From positions 92,443,835-92,507,834 of the forward strand of contig NC_089221.1 of assembly GCF_963924675.1 (NCBI RefSeq): 64,000 bases of DNA. The letters run 5' to 3'. Under the pieces are notes generated by a model. The model made no database searches. It was not told the origin of the DNA and saw only the letters and a list, made by a program, of their open reading frames with translations. Each line of letters starts with the position of its first letter. The stretch's first letter is position 1. The stretch is from Phocoena phocoena (Eukaryota; Chordata; Mammalia; Artiodactyla; Phocoenidae). Shown here piece after piece: positions 48,390-59,444 of this stretch. Made by a program: the position numbers and the translations under genes.

Positions 48390-48713
48390 ATGTATTTATT
48401 TTATTTATTTATTTTTGGCTGCGTTGGGTCTTTGTTGCTGCACGCAGGCTTTCTCTAGTTGTGGCCAGCACGGGCTACTCTTGGTTGCAGTGTGCGGGCT
48501 TCTCATTGTGGTGGCTTCTCTTGTTGCAGGGGCACAGGCTCTAGGCGCGTGGGCTTCAGTCGTTGTGGCACATGGGCTCTAGAGTGCACGCTCAGTAGTT
48601 GTGGCACATGGGCTTAGTTGCTCTGCAGCATGTGGGATCTTCCCGGGCCAGGGCTTGAACCCGTGTGCTGCGCATTGGCAGGCGGATTCTTACTGCACCA
48701 CCAGGAAGTCCCT
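48390..48713 (-). mobile_element. Long CHR-type SINE
   Basis: TTTATT-type tail, GGCTGCGTTGGGTCTTTG, and a final CCACCAGGAAGTCCC. Older and more diverged than the short CHR copies. Confidence 0.9.
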
Positions 48714-49149
48714 AAGGTACTAATTTTCTTCTCCATACAGCTCCATGTTTCACAGGTTTTAGTATAAAATGTTTCCGTCTCTATTTCTTGACAATTCATA
48801 ATTTTAATATTGATTTCCTCTTTGACTCAGGGATATTTAAAAGATTCTTCTCAATTATTAGGTGTATAAGATGACTTGTGAGTCATCTTTTTATTGCCAT
48901 TGATTTATTGTTTATTAGATTGATTGGAGGTTGTTGCCTACAAATGCTACCATTTTGAATTTTTTAAGGTTTGCCTTGTAGTCAAGAACATGACTAATTT
49001 TCATAACTATCTCACTGAAATTTAAGAAAAGGGAAAAGTGTACAAAGTTCTCAAAGTTATATACCTATTTATTGACTGTAGCATATTATTTAGATCCTCT
49101 GCATATCTGTTAAATTTTTGTACTTGACAGGTGAAATTTAGAAAGCCTA

Positions 49150-49375
49150 CCATTTATTGCATGTCATGTAATACAGTAAGTACCATATATTAATATATAT
49201 GTAATTTAATCTTCGCAACTGTGAGGTAGGTATCACTTCCCATTTTAGAGTTAAGGAAGCTGGGACTTCAAAATGGCAAATAATTTTCGTAAAAACACAG
49301 ATCATGTGGCTAAGACAGGATACAAACCCATATTTGTTCCCAACGCTCATGCTCCTAAGACCATGTAATACTACC
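49150..49375 (-). mobile_element. MIR SINE
   Basis: TTTAATCTTCGCAACTGTGA, then GTAGGTATCACTTCCCATTT, form a degraded MIR core in reverse. Confidence 0.65.
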
Positions 49376-49439
49376 TCTACATGGCTTTCATGACCTGGTG
49401 TATCCGATACCAGTCTATGTTCCAAACTTATTTTCTATT

Positions 49440-49760
49440 AAGTTCCAATATAATCCTTCTCCTTAAGTAATTCCCTCTTCACCATTCCATACAAACTATT
49501 TTGTACTTCTGCTCATAATTCATCTCCTTTTTTGAATGCCCCATCCTTTTCCCCTCTGCTTTGCTACCCTTTAAGGCCCAATTCTGTTGCCTTACATAAA
49601 ACCTTCCTGTCTCCTACAGCCAGTAATGAGTCTTCCTGCTGATTGTACAGTAAATACTATACAACTTGGCTTAACTGTTCTCTAATTATTCCACTTTACT
49701 TTGGCAAGTTTTGTTTTCTACCTTTAAGACAAGGTTTGTATCTAATACTTAGCTTTTGTA
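49440..49760 (+). mobile_element. L2 3'-end fragment
   Basis: The order of pyrimidine-rich blocks (TTGAATGCCCCATCC, AAAACCTTCCTGTCTCC, then AGACAAGGTTTGTATCTAAT) fits the L2 3' region. Confidence 0.5.
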
Positions 49761-49984
49761 ATTCCCAAAATGCTTTACTCAGTGACAGCCACAAAAAGAT
49801 AAATACATGCAAGAATAAACAGCCATGGAGAGCAAAGAAGAGAAAAAAGAGGGCACAAATTCAGAGAATGTCCAGGATGACTTTCCCATTAAAAGAGTAA
49901 GATGATGGATTTCTCTCTATGCAATTCAAATCAACAAACATTTGAGAACTTATTATTCACAAGACACCGTGCAAATATTATAAG

Positions 49985-50460
49985 GAGATTTTTGTGGGTT
50001 GAATTGTGTTTCCCAAAATGATACATTGAGTCACAGGTAGCTAATCTCTGGTACTTGTGAAAAGTGACCTCGTTTGGAAACAGGGTCTTTGCAGCTGTAA
50101 TCAAGTTAAGATGAAGTCTTACTGGATTAGGGTGGGCCCTAAATCCAATGACTGGTACACTTAAAACAAGGCTAAGTGAGGAAATGAACACAGAGACACA
50201 GGAAAAATGCCAAGTGACAATGGAGGCAGAGACTGAAGTGAGGCAGCTGCAAACCAAGGAATGCCGAAGACTGCCAGTAACCACCACAAGCTAGGGAGAA
50301 AGGCATGGAACAGATGCTCTCTCAGAGTCTCCAAAAGGAATCAACTTTGCTGACGCTCTGATTTTGTACTTCCAGCCTCCAGAACTGTGACAGAATACAT
50401 TTCTATGATTTTAAGCCATGAGTGTGTGGTACTCTGTCACAGCAGCTCTACAACACAGGG
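49985..50460 (+). mobile_element. MLT1-type (MaLR) LTR
   Basis: Begins with a GGTTGAATTGTGTTTCCC block and ends with CTTCCAGCCTCCAGAACTGT and a TTTTAAGCCATGAGTGTGTG block, the usual MLT1 order. Non-coding. Confidence 0.65.
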
Positions 50461-51604
50461 GAAAAGATAAATTGACATGTTCCTTATTCTCAAGTATCTT
50501 ATTAACTAGCAAATGGGTAGTATTCCAGTAGGAAGGGGAAATAGGATCCATACACAAATAAATCAGACGTTTCTGTCTCATCTTACACTCTCTTGGCTCA
50601 CTTTAACTCTAGTCATTGCCGCATCAATCAGCTCACTGCAAGATATAAACTGACAGCACAACGGCTGACAGGTATCCTTTTGTTTTCTGTTCTAGTCTCA
50701 GTGACAACCCAGTGTGGGTCACCAGCATTCATGCATATACAGCCTATAAAAGAGTGAACACTTGATGGGACAATCCTTGACGAAAGGGGAATGGGAGCTA
50801 GTAAATATAATTCTTTTCCTTAGATGGACAATTTTATATGGCTTCTTTAAAAGTCCCAGCTTTCAGGACTTTCCCAATTATCCAAAGTGGTGACCAACTT
50901 GAGAACACATACTGGCTGTCCCTCTTCACTATTTAACACTTTCTAAGCCACTACTCCTGTTCCTGGATCACTTCCCAAAGCAAGTATTTCGCACAAGGCC
51001 TCAAGATTCTCAGAATCTCAAGACTCTGACTTACAGGGGACCCATGCTAAGATACAAATTACCTACAATTCAGAGGCAAGTTTGGGTTCAAAAGATTGAT
51101 ATAGAGTCTATGGGAGTCACACCTTGCTGAGAAAATTGGAGGTAAGGGCACAAATATGGACTGGAGCTACATTGTGGCTAGCTATCTTCACAGTGTAAAG
51201 AAGATGAGATTTGGATAGAGTACCCACAGAAATGGTACGATAACAAGACTAAAAGGTACAAAGTCACGTTGCTTTAATGTTTCTCAGTTTCTATTATAAA
51301 CAATGTCAGAAGTAGCTAATATACTGACAGGTAATTTATCAATTAATTAATGATAATAAAACCAAGAATCTAAAAATAGCTAGTGGAATATATATTTCAA
51401 TATTCTTCATTGGATATCTGCTTACTATCTTAGTCACCATTGTATACCATATTATAAACAAATCTGGTAAATGAAAATCTGAATTTACCCCAAAAAGTAA
51501 CATTCATTCACAAAAATACAACTTTAAAAAAACCACTTCAGCTTAAAACAAGGAACTGTATGTGTATGTCTGAAAACAAATGAAGACCTGTATGTGTATG
51601 CCTA
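50461..51604. other. Intron 1, no recognisable feature
   Basis: Ordinary intron. No gene or confident repeat. Confidence 0.5.
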
Positions 51605-52325
51605 TAGTAGACAGAACAGTGGCCCCACAAACATGTCCATGTCCTAATCCTGGAGACCAGTGAATATATTACCTTACAAGGCTAAAGGGACTTTGCAGAT
51701 GTGAACAAGTAAAGGATCTTAATATGGGCAAATTTTCCTGGATTATATGGGTGGACTTACTGTAATCACAGGGTTTTGTTTTTGGTGTTTTTTTTTTGCG
51801 GTATGCGGGCCTCTCACTGTTGTGGCCTCTCCCGCTGCGGAGCACAGGCTCTGGACGCGCAGGCTCAGCGGCCATGGCTCACGGGCCCAGCCGCTCCGCG
51901 GCATGTGGGATCTTCCCGGACCGGGGCACAAACCTGTGTCCCCTGCATCGGCAGGCGGACTCTCAACCGCTGCGCCACCAGGGAAGCCCAATCACAGGGT
52001 TTTATAAGAAGGAGACAGAAAAGTCAGAGTCAGAGAAGGATATGTGAAGACGGAAAGGGGGTCAGAGTCAGAGAAAGATTTATTGTGCTGCTCACACAAA
52101 GATGGAGGAAGAGGCCGTGAGTCAAGGAATGCAGTTAGACTCTAGAAGCTGGAAAAAAGGAAGGAAATGGATTCTCCAGATAGCCTCTGAAGGAAGTACA
52201 GCACTGCTGCTATTATGATTTTGGTCCAATGGAAACCATTTCCGAATTCTGATCTCCAGGGTTGCAAGATAATAAATCTGGGTTGTTTTAAACACTAAAT
52301 TTGAGATAATTTGTTACAACAGCAA
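51605..52325 (+). mobile_element. MLT1-type LTR interrupted by a CHR SINE
   Basis: Left part (GTAGACAGAACAGTGGCCCC to TAATCACAGGGTTTT) and right part (continuing TATAAGAAGGAGACAG) join cleanly when the SINE at 51778-51989 is removed. Confidence 0.65.
51778..51989 (-). mobile_element. CHR SINE nested in the MLT1-type LTR
   Basis: Full-length. Perfect 14-bp TSD AATCACAGGGTTTT at 51764-51777 and 51990-52003. Confidence 0.95.
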
Positions 52326-52409
52326 TATGAAAAATGCCCTATGATCCAGTGATCCCTCTCCAAAGAATAAATTTCAGTGAAATCTCACTGACTGTGTAGT
52401 GATCTTAAA

Positions 52410-52905
52410 ATAGATCCACAATTTCTTTGACCTTATACCTTCAAAAGTGGAGCTTAATTCATCTCCTCTTGTGTGGGCTGGACTTAGTGACTCACTTCTA
52501 ATAAAAAGAATATGGTAGAAGTGATGGGCTATGTCATAAATGGCTTCCTTCTTGCTCTTTCTCTCTGGGATCACTGGGGAAGCCAGCTGCAATGTCATGA
52601 AGACTCTCAGGCAGCCCATTGTAGAGACCCATGGAAAAGAAGCGAGGCCTTCTGCCAATGGTCAGGAGAAACAGACTGTGAGTGAGCCATCTAGGAAGTG
52701 AATCCTCCAGTCTAGTCAAGCCTTCAGATGACTGTAGCCCTGGCTGACATCTTAACTGTAACTTCATGAGAGATTCTGAACCATATACCCAATTAAGATA
52801 TTCTTGAATTTCTGCCCCAGAGAAACTCTAAAGTAATAAATATTTGTTGTTTAAGCCACTAAGATTTGGGGTAATTTATTGTACACTGATATGTAACTAA
52901 AATAG
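52410..52905 (+). mobile_element. MLT1-type LTR
   Basis: Ends with TTGTTGTTTAAGCCACTAAG and GGGGTAATTTATTG, a standard MLT1 3' end. Directly follows the previous MLT1-type LTR in the same orientation. Confidence 0.65.
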
Positions 52906-53119
52906 TCTATAAGAAGTCATATACAAGGATGTACACCATAGCAAAGTTTGTGGTAAAAGAGATTTGGAAAAAAACCTAGGACCTTCACATCTGATAGACA
53001 CTACAGAACATTAGATAGCAGAGTTAGAACGACAAACTAGATGGACATAAAGTAAAACAGGTCTTAAAAACAGTATCGAGTTAAAAATGTTCAAAAGTTA
53101 TGTAAATTAAAAACATAAA

Positions 53120-53615
53120 TTTGGGTACATACCCCCAAAGAAGTGAAAGTAGGAACTCAAACAGATATTTGTGCATCCACGTACAGAGCAGCATTATTCA
53201 CAAAAGCCAAAAGGTGGAAGCAACCCAAGTGTCCATTGAAAAATGAATGCATAAACAAAATGTGGTATACATACACTGGAATACTATTCCGCCTCAAAAA
53301 AGGTGGAAATTCTGACACATGCAACAACATGGATGAAACCTGAAGACGTATCTTATATGAGGTTCTTAGGGAAGTCAAATTCATAGAGAAAGAAAACAAA
53401 ATGGTGGTTGCCAGGAATTGGGGGGAAGGAGAAAATGGAGAGTTAGTGTTTACCAGGTAGAGTTTCAGTTGGGGAATGCGAAAAAGATCTGGAGATGGAC
53501 TGTGATACACTTACAACAATATGAATGTACTTAATGCCACAGAACTATATATACACTTAAAAATGGTTAAGCTGGTAAATTTTATGTAGGTATATTTTAC
53601 CACAATTAAAAAAAC
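53120..53615 (+). mobile_element. Old L1 (L1M-type) 3' end
   Basis: Recognisable L1 3' blocks: CAGCATTATTCACAAAAGCC, CCAAGTGTCCATTGAAAAAT, ATGGTGGTTGCCAGGAATTG and a final TTTTACCACAATTAAAAAAA. Confidence 0.8.
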
Positions 53616-56600
53616 CCTCATTAACTATAAAAAAGACAAAATGCTAAATATTTCACAAGAATTAACGCATATTTAAGAACATATGTGAATGAGTGCCTAT
53701 AAGGGGAGTGGGAATAGGGCCTGGGAATAAAGGGGAGAAGCCTTGCCTTTTATGGACTGATGTCATGATTTGATTTACAAAAATAATTTTCAAGAACATA
53801 TCTATTATATAATATATGAGATGTCACCTATACCAAAATAAGAAACGGTCTAGGTAGCTTTCCTTCTAAGAGGTGAACTTACAGAAATCAAGAACCACAG
53901 ATTATTGACTATTGGAACTAGAAGATCTAGAAATCACTTCATCTAACCTCATTTTACATTCAAGGCACTTAATACTTCAAAACTAATTTGCTTTTCAGAA
54001 TTATCTGCTATTCCAAGCAGATTTTACAAGGCATGGTGTTTCAAAGAGCACACCACCACATTCTTTCAGTTAGAAGACATTTTAGATGATATAAATCTTT
54101 AAAGATCCTAGGAGTAGCCAAAGCAATCAGTGTTTTCAATGCAATAGCAATAATATTTCACACAGTTCTATTGTAAGTTTCTTAGAGGTTAGTTTCCATG
54201 TCTCATTTGACTCTCCTGAACCTTTATAGGTCTGGCATTTAGTAGGTACTCAAATGTATTTCCTCAAGTCATCTTTTCTATATTATATTGCCCTATCCTA
54301 TCTTATGTGCTATGTAAAATTCCAGAGTGTAGCACCAAAAACAAAAAAAAAAAAAAAGAAAAAAAGAGGAGGGAGGTCAAAATTTAAAAGAACATTTAAT
54401 ATAAAAGGACTGTTAAATTATGTGAAATTAGGGGAAAAAAAAAAGAGAAAAATGGTAAAATAAAAATCCAAAGAGCAATGCATGAAAAGACTGCAATTAA
54501 TAGCTCTGATTCAGTTCATAGACCTACTTATGAATATTTAACTTCTGAACTCCTTAATAGCTCAATTCTGGCAATATCAATTAACAATGAATAATTTCAA
54601 AGACCACTAAAGCCAACAGTACAGTCTTATATTAGGTATTTCATAATGCAAGGGGAAAGAAATCAACTTTTCTTACTTTAGTTCTTTATTTCTTATTTAA
54701 TTCCAAAAACTATCTCTATCTAATACTGTTCTGTTTAGTTGAAGTTTAAGTTGATTAATAAGATGATAGTTTCATAGAGTTAGAACAAAATAGAAGACTT
54801 ATGTTCTTTACATCCTTATACAATACATGACCTTGGATAAAGTCACAACATATGCAATTAGGAATAATCTAACGTTTAAAATGAAAATAATGCTACATTG
54901 AGCTGTTTAAACCATAAAATAAGATAATTTATGTAAAAATAAGAATCATAAACTCTCAAAAACTATACCAATTGAAGTTCAAAGAAATGAATGGTATTAG
55001 ATATTAAATTTCACTTGAAAAAATTTTTTTTAATTATTGAAAAAGTATCTTGAAGGATCTTCTGGAAAATTTGGATATACTGCAAAAAACAAACAAATAA
55101 ATAAATAAATTTCACTTGAAAATTTAATGCAACACCTTTAATTCTAGATACAGTTTCCATCAGATTTTAAAAGAGATCCTAAGAACTATTAACCCTGATA
55201 TCCATAACTAAATAATTCTTAAAGCAAAAATAGTTTTAAAAATAAAGAATAAAATCGCTTATTTATCAGTGAAAACTTTACATAGTCTAATTTTATTCAA
55301 GTCCAATTCCTTATTATCTTGAAAAAAAATTACTGAAACAAAAATTATAGGTTCTTTCAAGACTTTCTATTACATAAACACTACTTAAGAGACATTGATC
55401 CTGGAGGGCTTTACAAAGCCACTGCCATCCTGTTCAGAGAGTAGGGAGGTGTGACAAGCTGGCTACCATAAATAGGCATTAAGATAAGGCATTTAAAACT
55501 GTACTCAATCTGAAAACTTGTTTTTAGACATTTAATGAAACAAAAATACAGTGCAACGGAAACAGTCTATACTATATCAAGAGTATATTTTATGAATATT
55601 CACTAAACAGAAATACATCTAAAAGAAAAATCATACTGCTTTAATTTGAAATATTTGCCTATAGACTTTATTCAATGATATCTAAAACTACCAGAGTAAT
55701 ATAAAATTACTTAATAAACACAGACCTTAAATATTAAGCCTATGAAAAATTTACCACTGTAACTTTTCACAAAGTGATTTACATTATAAAGTGATTTACT
55801 CTTGAGTAACCTAATTAATAGCATAAAGCTATACTAACAAAGGAGAAGATCCACTGCTTCATACATAATTTATTAAGATTTCCTATAGGATTTATTTAAA
55901 GCAAAGAATTTGAGCATCTCTTTTGTGATACAGGATCAAAGTGTCTGATAAATTCCACTGTCAAAACATTCATAGCCTGATATTCTTCCTACTTTAAAAA
56001 ACTAAGTTATTCTTTCTATCCAGGTTGTAATGATAAACTATGGCTTTTTGTAAATAGACTTCTACCACCAGCATTGCTGCAAGGGTTCTTATTCCTCTGC
56101 AGTTATCTTTCCAGCCTGGGAGGGAGAAAAGCACTGCTGCAGTCATCTGCAAAAAGGCATTACATTGCGTCTTAAAACTAACAAAGACACTGGTATCTCT
56201 TTGCCACCCTATTCACTGGCAGTTCACTTAGAACTGCAAAAGCAGGCACTTTTGGTAACCCAAATTTCACGGATCAACCAAAACCACCACTGAAGCTCTG
56301 CAGTACCTGCCTCCGCCTCTTCCTCCTCTCCCAAGGAGCCCTTTCCATTAGGTTCATAACAGCCATCAGCAGCAGCTTCGTATCCCCTCCCCTGGCTACC
56401 ACTGCATGTGTCCTTGTGGTCAGGGAGGAAAAGAAGCCTTTCAGTGGGCTAAAGCTTTTGCTCCTCGCCATGAATATGCTCCATTCTTTGTTGTCCTCTA
56501 CCCGTTTCCTTAGATACTGTTATTCCACTCGACTCTGTCAACATGCATTATAAAAACAAAACCTCCTTCTAGCTTCAAAAACAGCTTTCTCACCAGACTC

Positions 56601-56845
56601 CCCTTAACACTCCTACCCCTCCCCCCCTTCTTCCTCTTCTGTCAAAAACCCTGGATCAGAAGCACAGGAAATCCATCTCCTGTGCTGCAATGGTGGGGGG
56701 ATGAGGGAGACGCCCCTGCCTCCTCGCTTGGCATGTGGCATCAGACCCTGTGCCAAGGAAAGACCATCGGCTTTAGACAGTGCAAGGGAAAATCGCCTCC
56801 TTCTCCCCCGGCAGCTAGCCGGGCCATCGTAGCTCCAGCACCTAC
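53616..56845. other. Intron 1 from exon 1A to the L1M fragment
   Basis: Mostly unique AT-rich sequence with an L2 tail fragment at about 54155-54265. Close to the promoter (about 56080-56845) GC content rises and C/T-rich runs appear. No additional exon could be established. Confidence 0.5.
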
Positions 56846-56874
56846 CCCATTTCCGAGCTCAGCAGCACCTCCAT
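56846..56874 (-). promoter_or_regulatory. Overlapping uORF, exon 1A portion (continues in exon 2 at 42421-42373)
   Basis: In the spliced exon 1A-exon 2 mRNA an ATG at 56874-56872 opens a 25-codon frame. It has a second in-frame ATG eight codons later, crosses the splice junction, passes through the APC start codon in a different frame and stops at TAA (42375-42373) inside APC codons 9-11. Both upstream ATGs have G at -3 and G at +4, a good initiation context. The APC ATG also has a strong context (A at -3, G at +4), so leaky scanning would be needed. The same arrangement can be read in remembered human sequence. Confidence 0.75.
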
Positions 56875-56912
56875 TCCGTCTCCAGTGACACCCAGGCGGG
56901 CTGCGCCAATAC
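56846..56912 (-). other. APC: APC exon 1A (non-coding, 5' UTR)
   Basis: On the minus strand this 67-nt exon begins GTATTGGCGCAGCCCGCC and ends GAAATGGG, followed by the donor GTAGGT. It matches the remembered 5' end of the human 1A mRNA almost base for base. Joined to the 18 untranslated bases of exon 2 it gives an 85-nt 5' UTR, the same as in older human reference transcripts. The start at 56912 is set by that homology, so true initiation may be spread over nearby bases. The exon contains two in-frame upstream ATGs (see the uORF entry). Confidence 0.9.
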
Positions 56913-57240
56913 AGCCACATGTCGGTCACGTGTGCCCACGCCCAGCCAATCGGAGGGTCCCCGACGGGAAAGGGGAGCGCCCTGGTCCGCCTCCAGCGTA
57001 TTACACAGCTGCTTCACGCTCCGCTTTCCCGACCCGCACTCCGGACCCGCACTCTGCACTCCGCAGCAGGACATAGGGCCCCGCCCCACCCCGCCCCACC
57101 CCACGGCTCCAGCCCTAGCCGGCACTTAGTTCTCACCGACTCCACCTCCGGGCAACCCACTGGAGCTGATGGAAGCAGACAAGCATAATGCGGGGTGGGG
57201 GGGGTGGGGTGGGGGTGGGGGTGGGGGAGGCCCACGGGAC
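56913..57240 (-). promoter_or_regulatory. APC: APC promoter 1A, GC-rich/CpG-rich
   Basis: This block lies immediately upstream of exon 1A and is the most GC- and CpG-rich part of the window. Visible elements are a CACGTG E-box at 56927-56932, a CCAAT box (inverted relative to APC) at 56946-56950, and several GC-box-like CCCCGCCCC runs at about 57078-57105. There is no convincing TATA box, as expected for a CpG promoter. Binding of USF1/USF2 to an E-box and factors at a CCAAT box in human promoter 1A is published knowledge; their action here is inferred from conserved motifs and spacing. Human promoter 1B lies far upstream and would fall outside this window. Confidence 0.85.
57183..57232 (+). 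repeat. G-run tract upstream of promoter 1A
   Basis: The plus strand has more than six closely spaced runs of three or more G separated by single T or short loops. This is a low-complexity GGGGT-type tract about 270-320 bp upstream of the APC start site. The G-rich strand is the template strand for APC. It could fold as a G-quadruplex, or as an i-motif on the other strand. Confidence 0.8.
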
Positions 57241-57429
57241 AGGAAGATTAGCACAAGATACTGGCGGTGGGTGGGTAATAAATTACATCTCATTCGCTAT
57301 TTGCTAAGATTTACATGCTTGCAACACAGAGAAAAAGAATTTCACTAAATGTATTAAAACGAATAATTTTACATTACGTATCACCGATTTGTTAGGTAAA
57401 TCACTGGAACTGTGTCTGAATTAAAAATA

Positions 57430-57650
57430 CAGTCTCCAGAAATGCTATGGTGGCAGTAGATTAGTTGAGATCAGAATCATGGAGCCACACAGTCTGGACT
57501 GAATCTTTGCTCCCGTCATTTACTAGCTGTGTGACTTTAGTCACTTTCATTTCCCCTGCAAAACGGGAGTAGAAATGGTGAATAGAGAAGTTATATAGGA
57601 AGCAGTATTTGGAGCAGACCCTGACACAGTAAATGCTGTTAGTCACTACT
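57430..57650 (+). mobile_element. MIR SINE upstream of promoter 1A
   Basis: CATTTACTAGCTGTGTGACT followed by TTTCCCCTGCAAAACGGGAG is the MIR core in plus orientation. Confidence 0.75.
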
Positions 57651-57730
57651 AATCTGAGACTTAAATATTTTAATGCAAATTCTGCATTTCACTTAAATTT
57701 AACCAAGTGAAGCTTGAATTACTAATTTTT

Positions 57731-58076
57731 TAAAAATAAATTTATTTTATTTTTGGCTGCACTGGGTCTTCATTGCTGCGCGTGGGCTCTCTCTAGCTGT
57801 GGTGAGCAGGGGCTACCCTTCGTTGTGGTGCGTGGGCTCCTCATTGCCGTGGCTTCTCTTGTTGCGGAGCACGGGCTCGAGGCACGCGGGCTTCAGTAGT
57901 TGTGGCATGTGGGCTCAGTAGCTGTGGCTCGCGGGCTCTAGAGTGCAGGCTCAGTAGTTGTGGCACACGGGCTTAGTTGCTCTGCGGCATGTGGGATCTT
58001 CCCAGCCCAGGGCTCGAACCCGTGTCCCCTGCATTGGCAGGTGGATTCTTAACCACTGTACCACCAGGGAAGTCCC
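57731..58076 (-). mobile_element. Long CHR-type SINE
   Basis: Flanked by the perfect 16-bp TSD TGAATTACTAATTTTT at 57715-57730 and 58077-58092. Confidence 0.95.
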
Positions 58077-58092
58077 TGAATTACTAATTTTT

Positions 58093-59198
58093 ATGAGTTA
58101 GAAGGACAAAATCCAAATTGCCAAGAAGTTAAGGTGGATTTAAATTCTGTTTAAATGGGGATGGGGGTGGAATCAGTTTTCATGATCTATTTCAAATTTA
58201 AAAGTATACTTAACTTTAGGTTTTTTAATGAAATGTATTTACTATAATCTTTTAATTTTTCAAATTAATAGCATGAAAAGCAGCAAGCAAGCTGTTAAAC
58301 AGCACACTTGGAGAATTTCATTTTATTAAAAATGGTATAAATTAGAAAAGTAATAGACAAATAGCAAAATGCTCCTAGATGTACACACAATGGATGGTTC
58401 ACAGTGGTTATCCATGGAAGGTGAGACTATGGAGTGATTTCTGCTTTTCCTTTCTGCTTCTGTATATTTTTTTCTTTATCTCTGTATTATAATGCCTAAT
58501 ATATAGCAAATACCCCCTAAATATTTGTTGAATGAACAAATGAACAAACATCAACCACATATTACTAGTAATTTACTAGTAAGTAGAAAAATTATATATT
58601 ACATAAAAGTTTAAATATATTTAGAAACACTTTCCCTTGATATTTGAAATAAAGGAAACATAAATCAATTTGGTTCTATCTTAAATACCTCTTTTGTCAA
58701 GATGACTTAGTTTTACAAAAGGCTTTCAAGATTCTCTTACTGAAAGTGCATGATTTATTGAACAGGACTTATTTATACAGTCATCAACTATTTGTGACAA
58801 ATTCTGAATAGATAATTTCTCATAAGGCCTAAAACTTCTGGAAAGGAAGAATACATTTTAGAAGCTCCTAAAAATAACTTCTTAGTACCCTAAGAAACAA
58901 CTCTATTACTCTTGACTCAGACTATGACTCAAGCTATTATTTAGTATACCAGTTTGTAGCCAAAATATTTGTCTAAATTTTTATTACATGTGTTGTAACA
59001 GTTAGTGTTTCAAATGACAAAATTTTAAAGAAAGCTATGACCATTATCTGTTCACCAATCAATAAAACTCAAATCAATCAAAAAGCAAGCCAATCTAAAA
59101 ACTACATTTTACAATGTGGCCAACTGAACTTTTTCAGTAAAATTTTCAAACCAGTTTTCTCAGATTCCACAAAAGTTTGATTTGAATTTTGTATTAAA
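58093..59198. other. Upstream intergenic/5' flank
   Basis: AT-rich DNA. An L2 tail-like fragment lies at about 58465-58555 (ATATTTGTTGAATGAACAAA). No gene seen. Confidence 0.45.
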
Positions 59199-59209
59199 AA
59201 TATACTTAG

Positions 59210-59432
59210 GGCTTCCCTGGTGGCGCAGTGATTGAGAGTCCGCCTGCCGATGCAGGGGACGCGGGTTTGTGCCCCGGTCCGGGAGGATCCCACATGCCGC
59301 GGAGCAGCTGGGCCCGTGAGCCATGGCCGCTGAGCCTGCGCGTCTGGGGCCTGTGCTCCGCAATGGGAGAGGCCACAACAGTGAGAGGCCCGCGTACCAC
59401 AAATATATATATATATATATACACATATATAT
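59210..59432 (+). mobile_element. CHR SINE with an (AT)n tail
   Basis: The SINE body ends at about 59400. Instead of pure A the tail is AAATATATATATATATATAT. ATATACTTAG copies at about 59200 and 59433 are the likely TSD. Confidence 0.93.
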
Positions 59433-59444
59433 ATACTTAGCTAT

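Larger units (their letters stand above)
1..56912 (-). other. APC: APC gene, 5' portion (promoter 1A to intron 7)
   Basis: Seven exons were recognised by reading the minus strand and matching the remembered human APC N-terminus: one non-coding (1A) and six coding (exons 2-7). Exon lengths of 67, 153, 85, 202, 109, 114 and 84 nt keep an open frame across all junctions and give codons 1-243. APC is a large cytoplasmic scaffold of the beta-catenin destruction complex that also binds microtubules. Only its N-terminal oligomerisation and export region is encoded here. Introns in transcript order are 42422-56845, 31954-42268, 24687-31868, 20199-24484, 18068-20089 and 8274-17953; intron 7 runs off the left edge. 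No exon 8 sequence was seen in 1-8189. Two residues appear to differ from human (S130N, A219T). Confidence 0.96.

Noticed and set aside
56682..57235. Multiple ORFs of 60-90 codons around the CpG-rich promoter
   Set aside because: All overlap promoter 1A and exon 1A on conflicting strands and frames, contain low-complexity Pro/Gly-rich peptides and have no homology I recognise.
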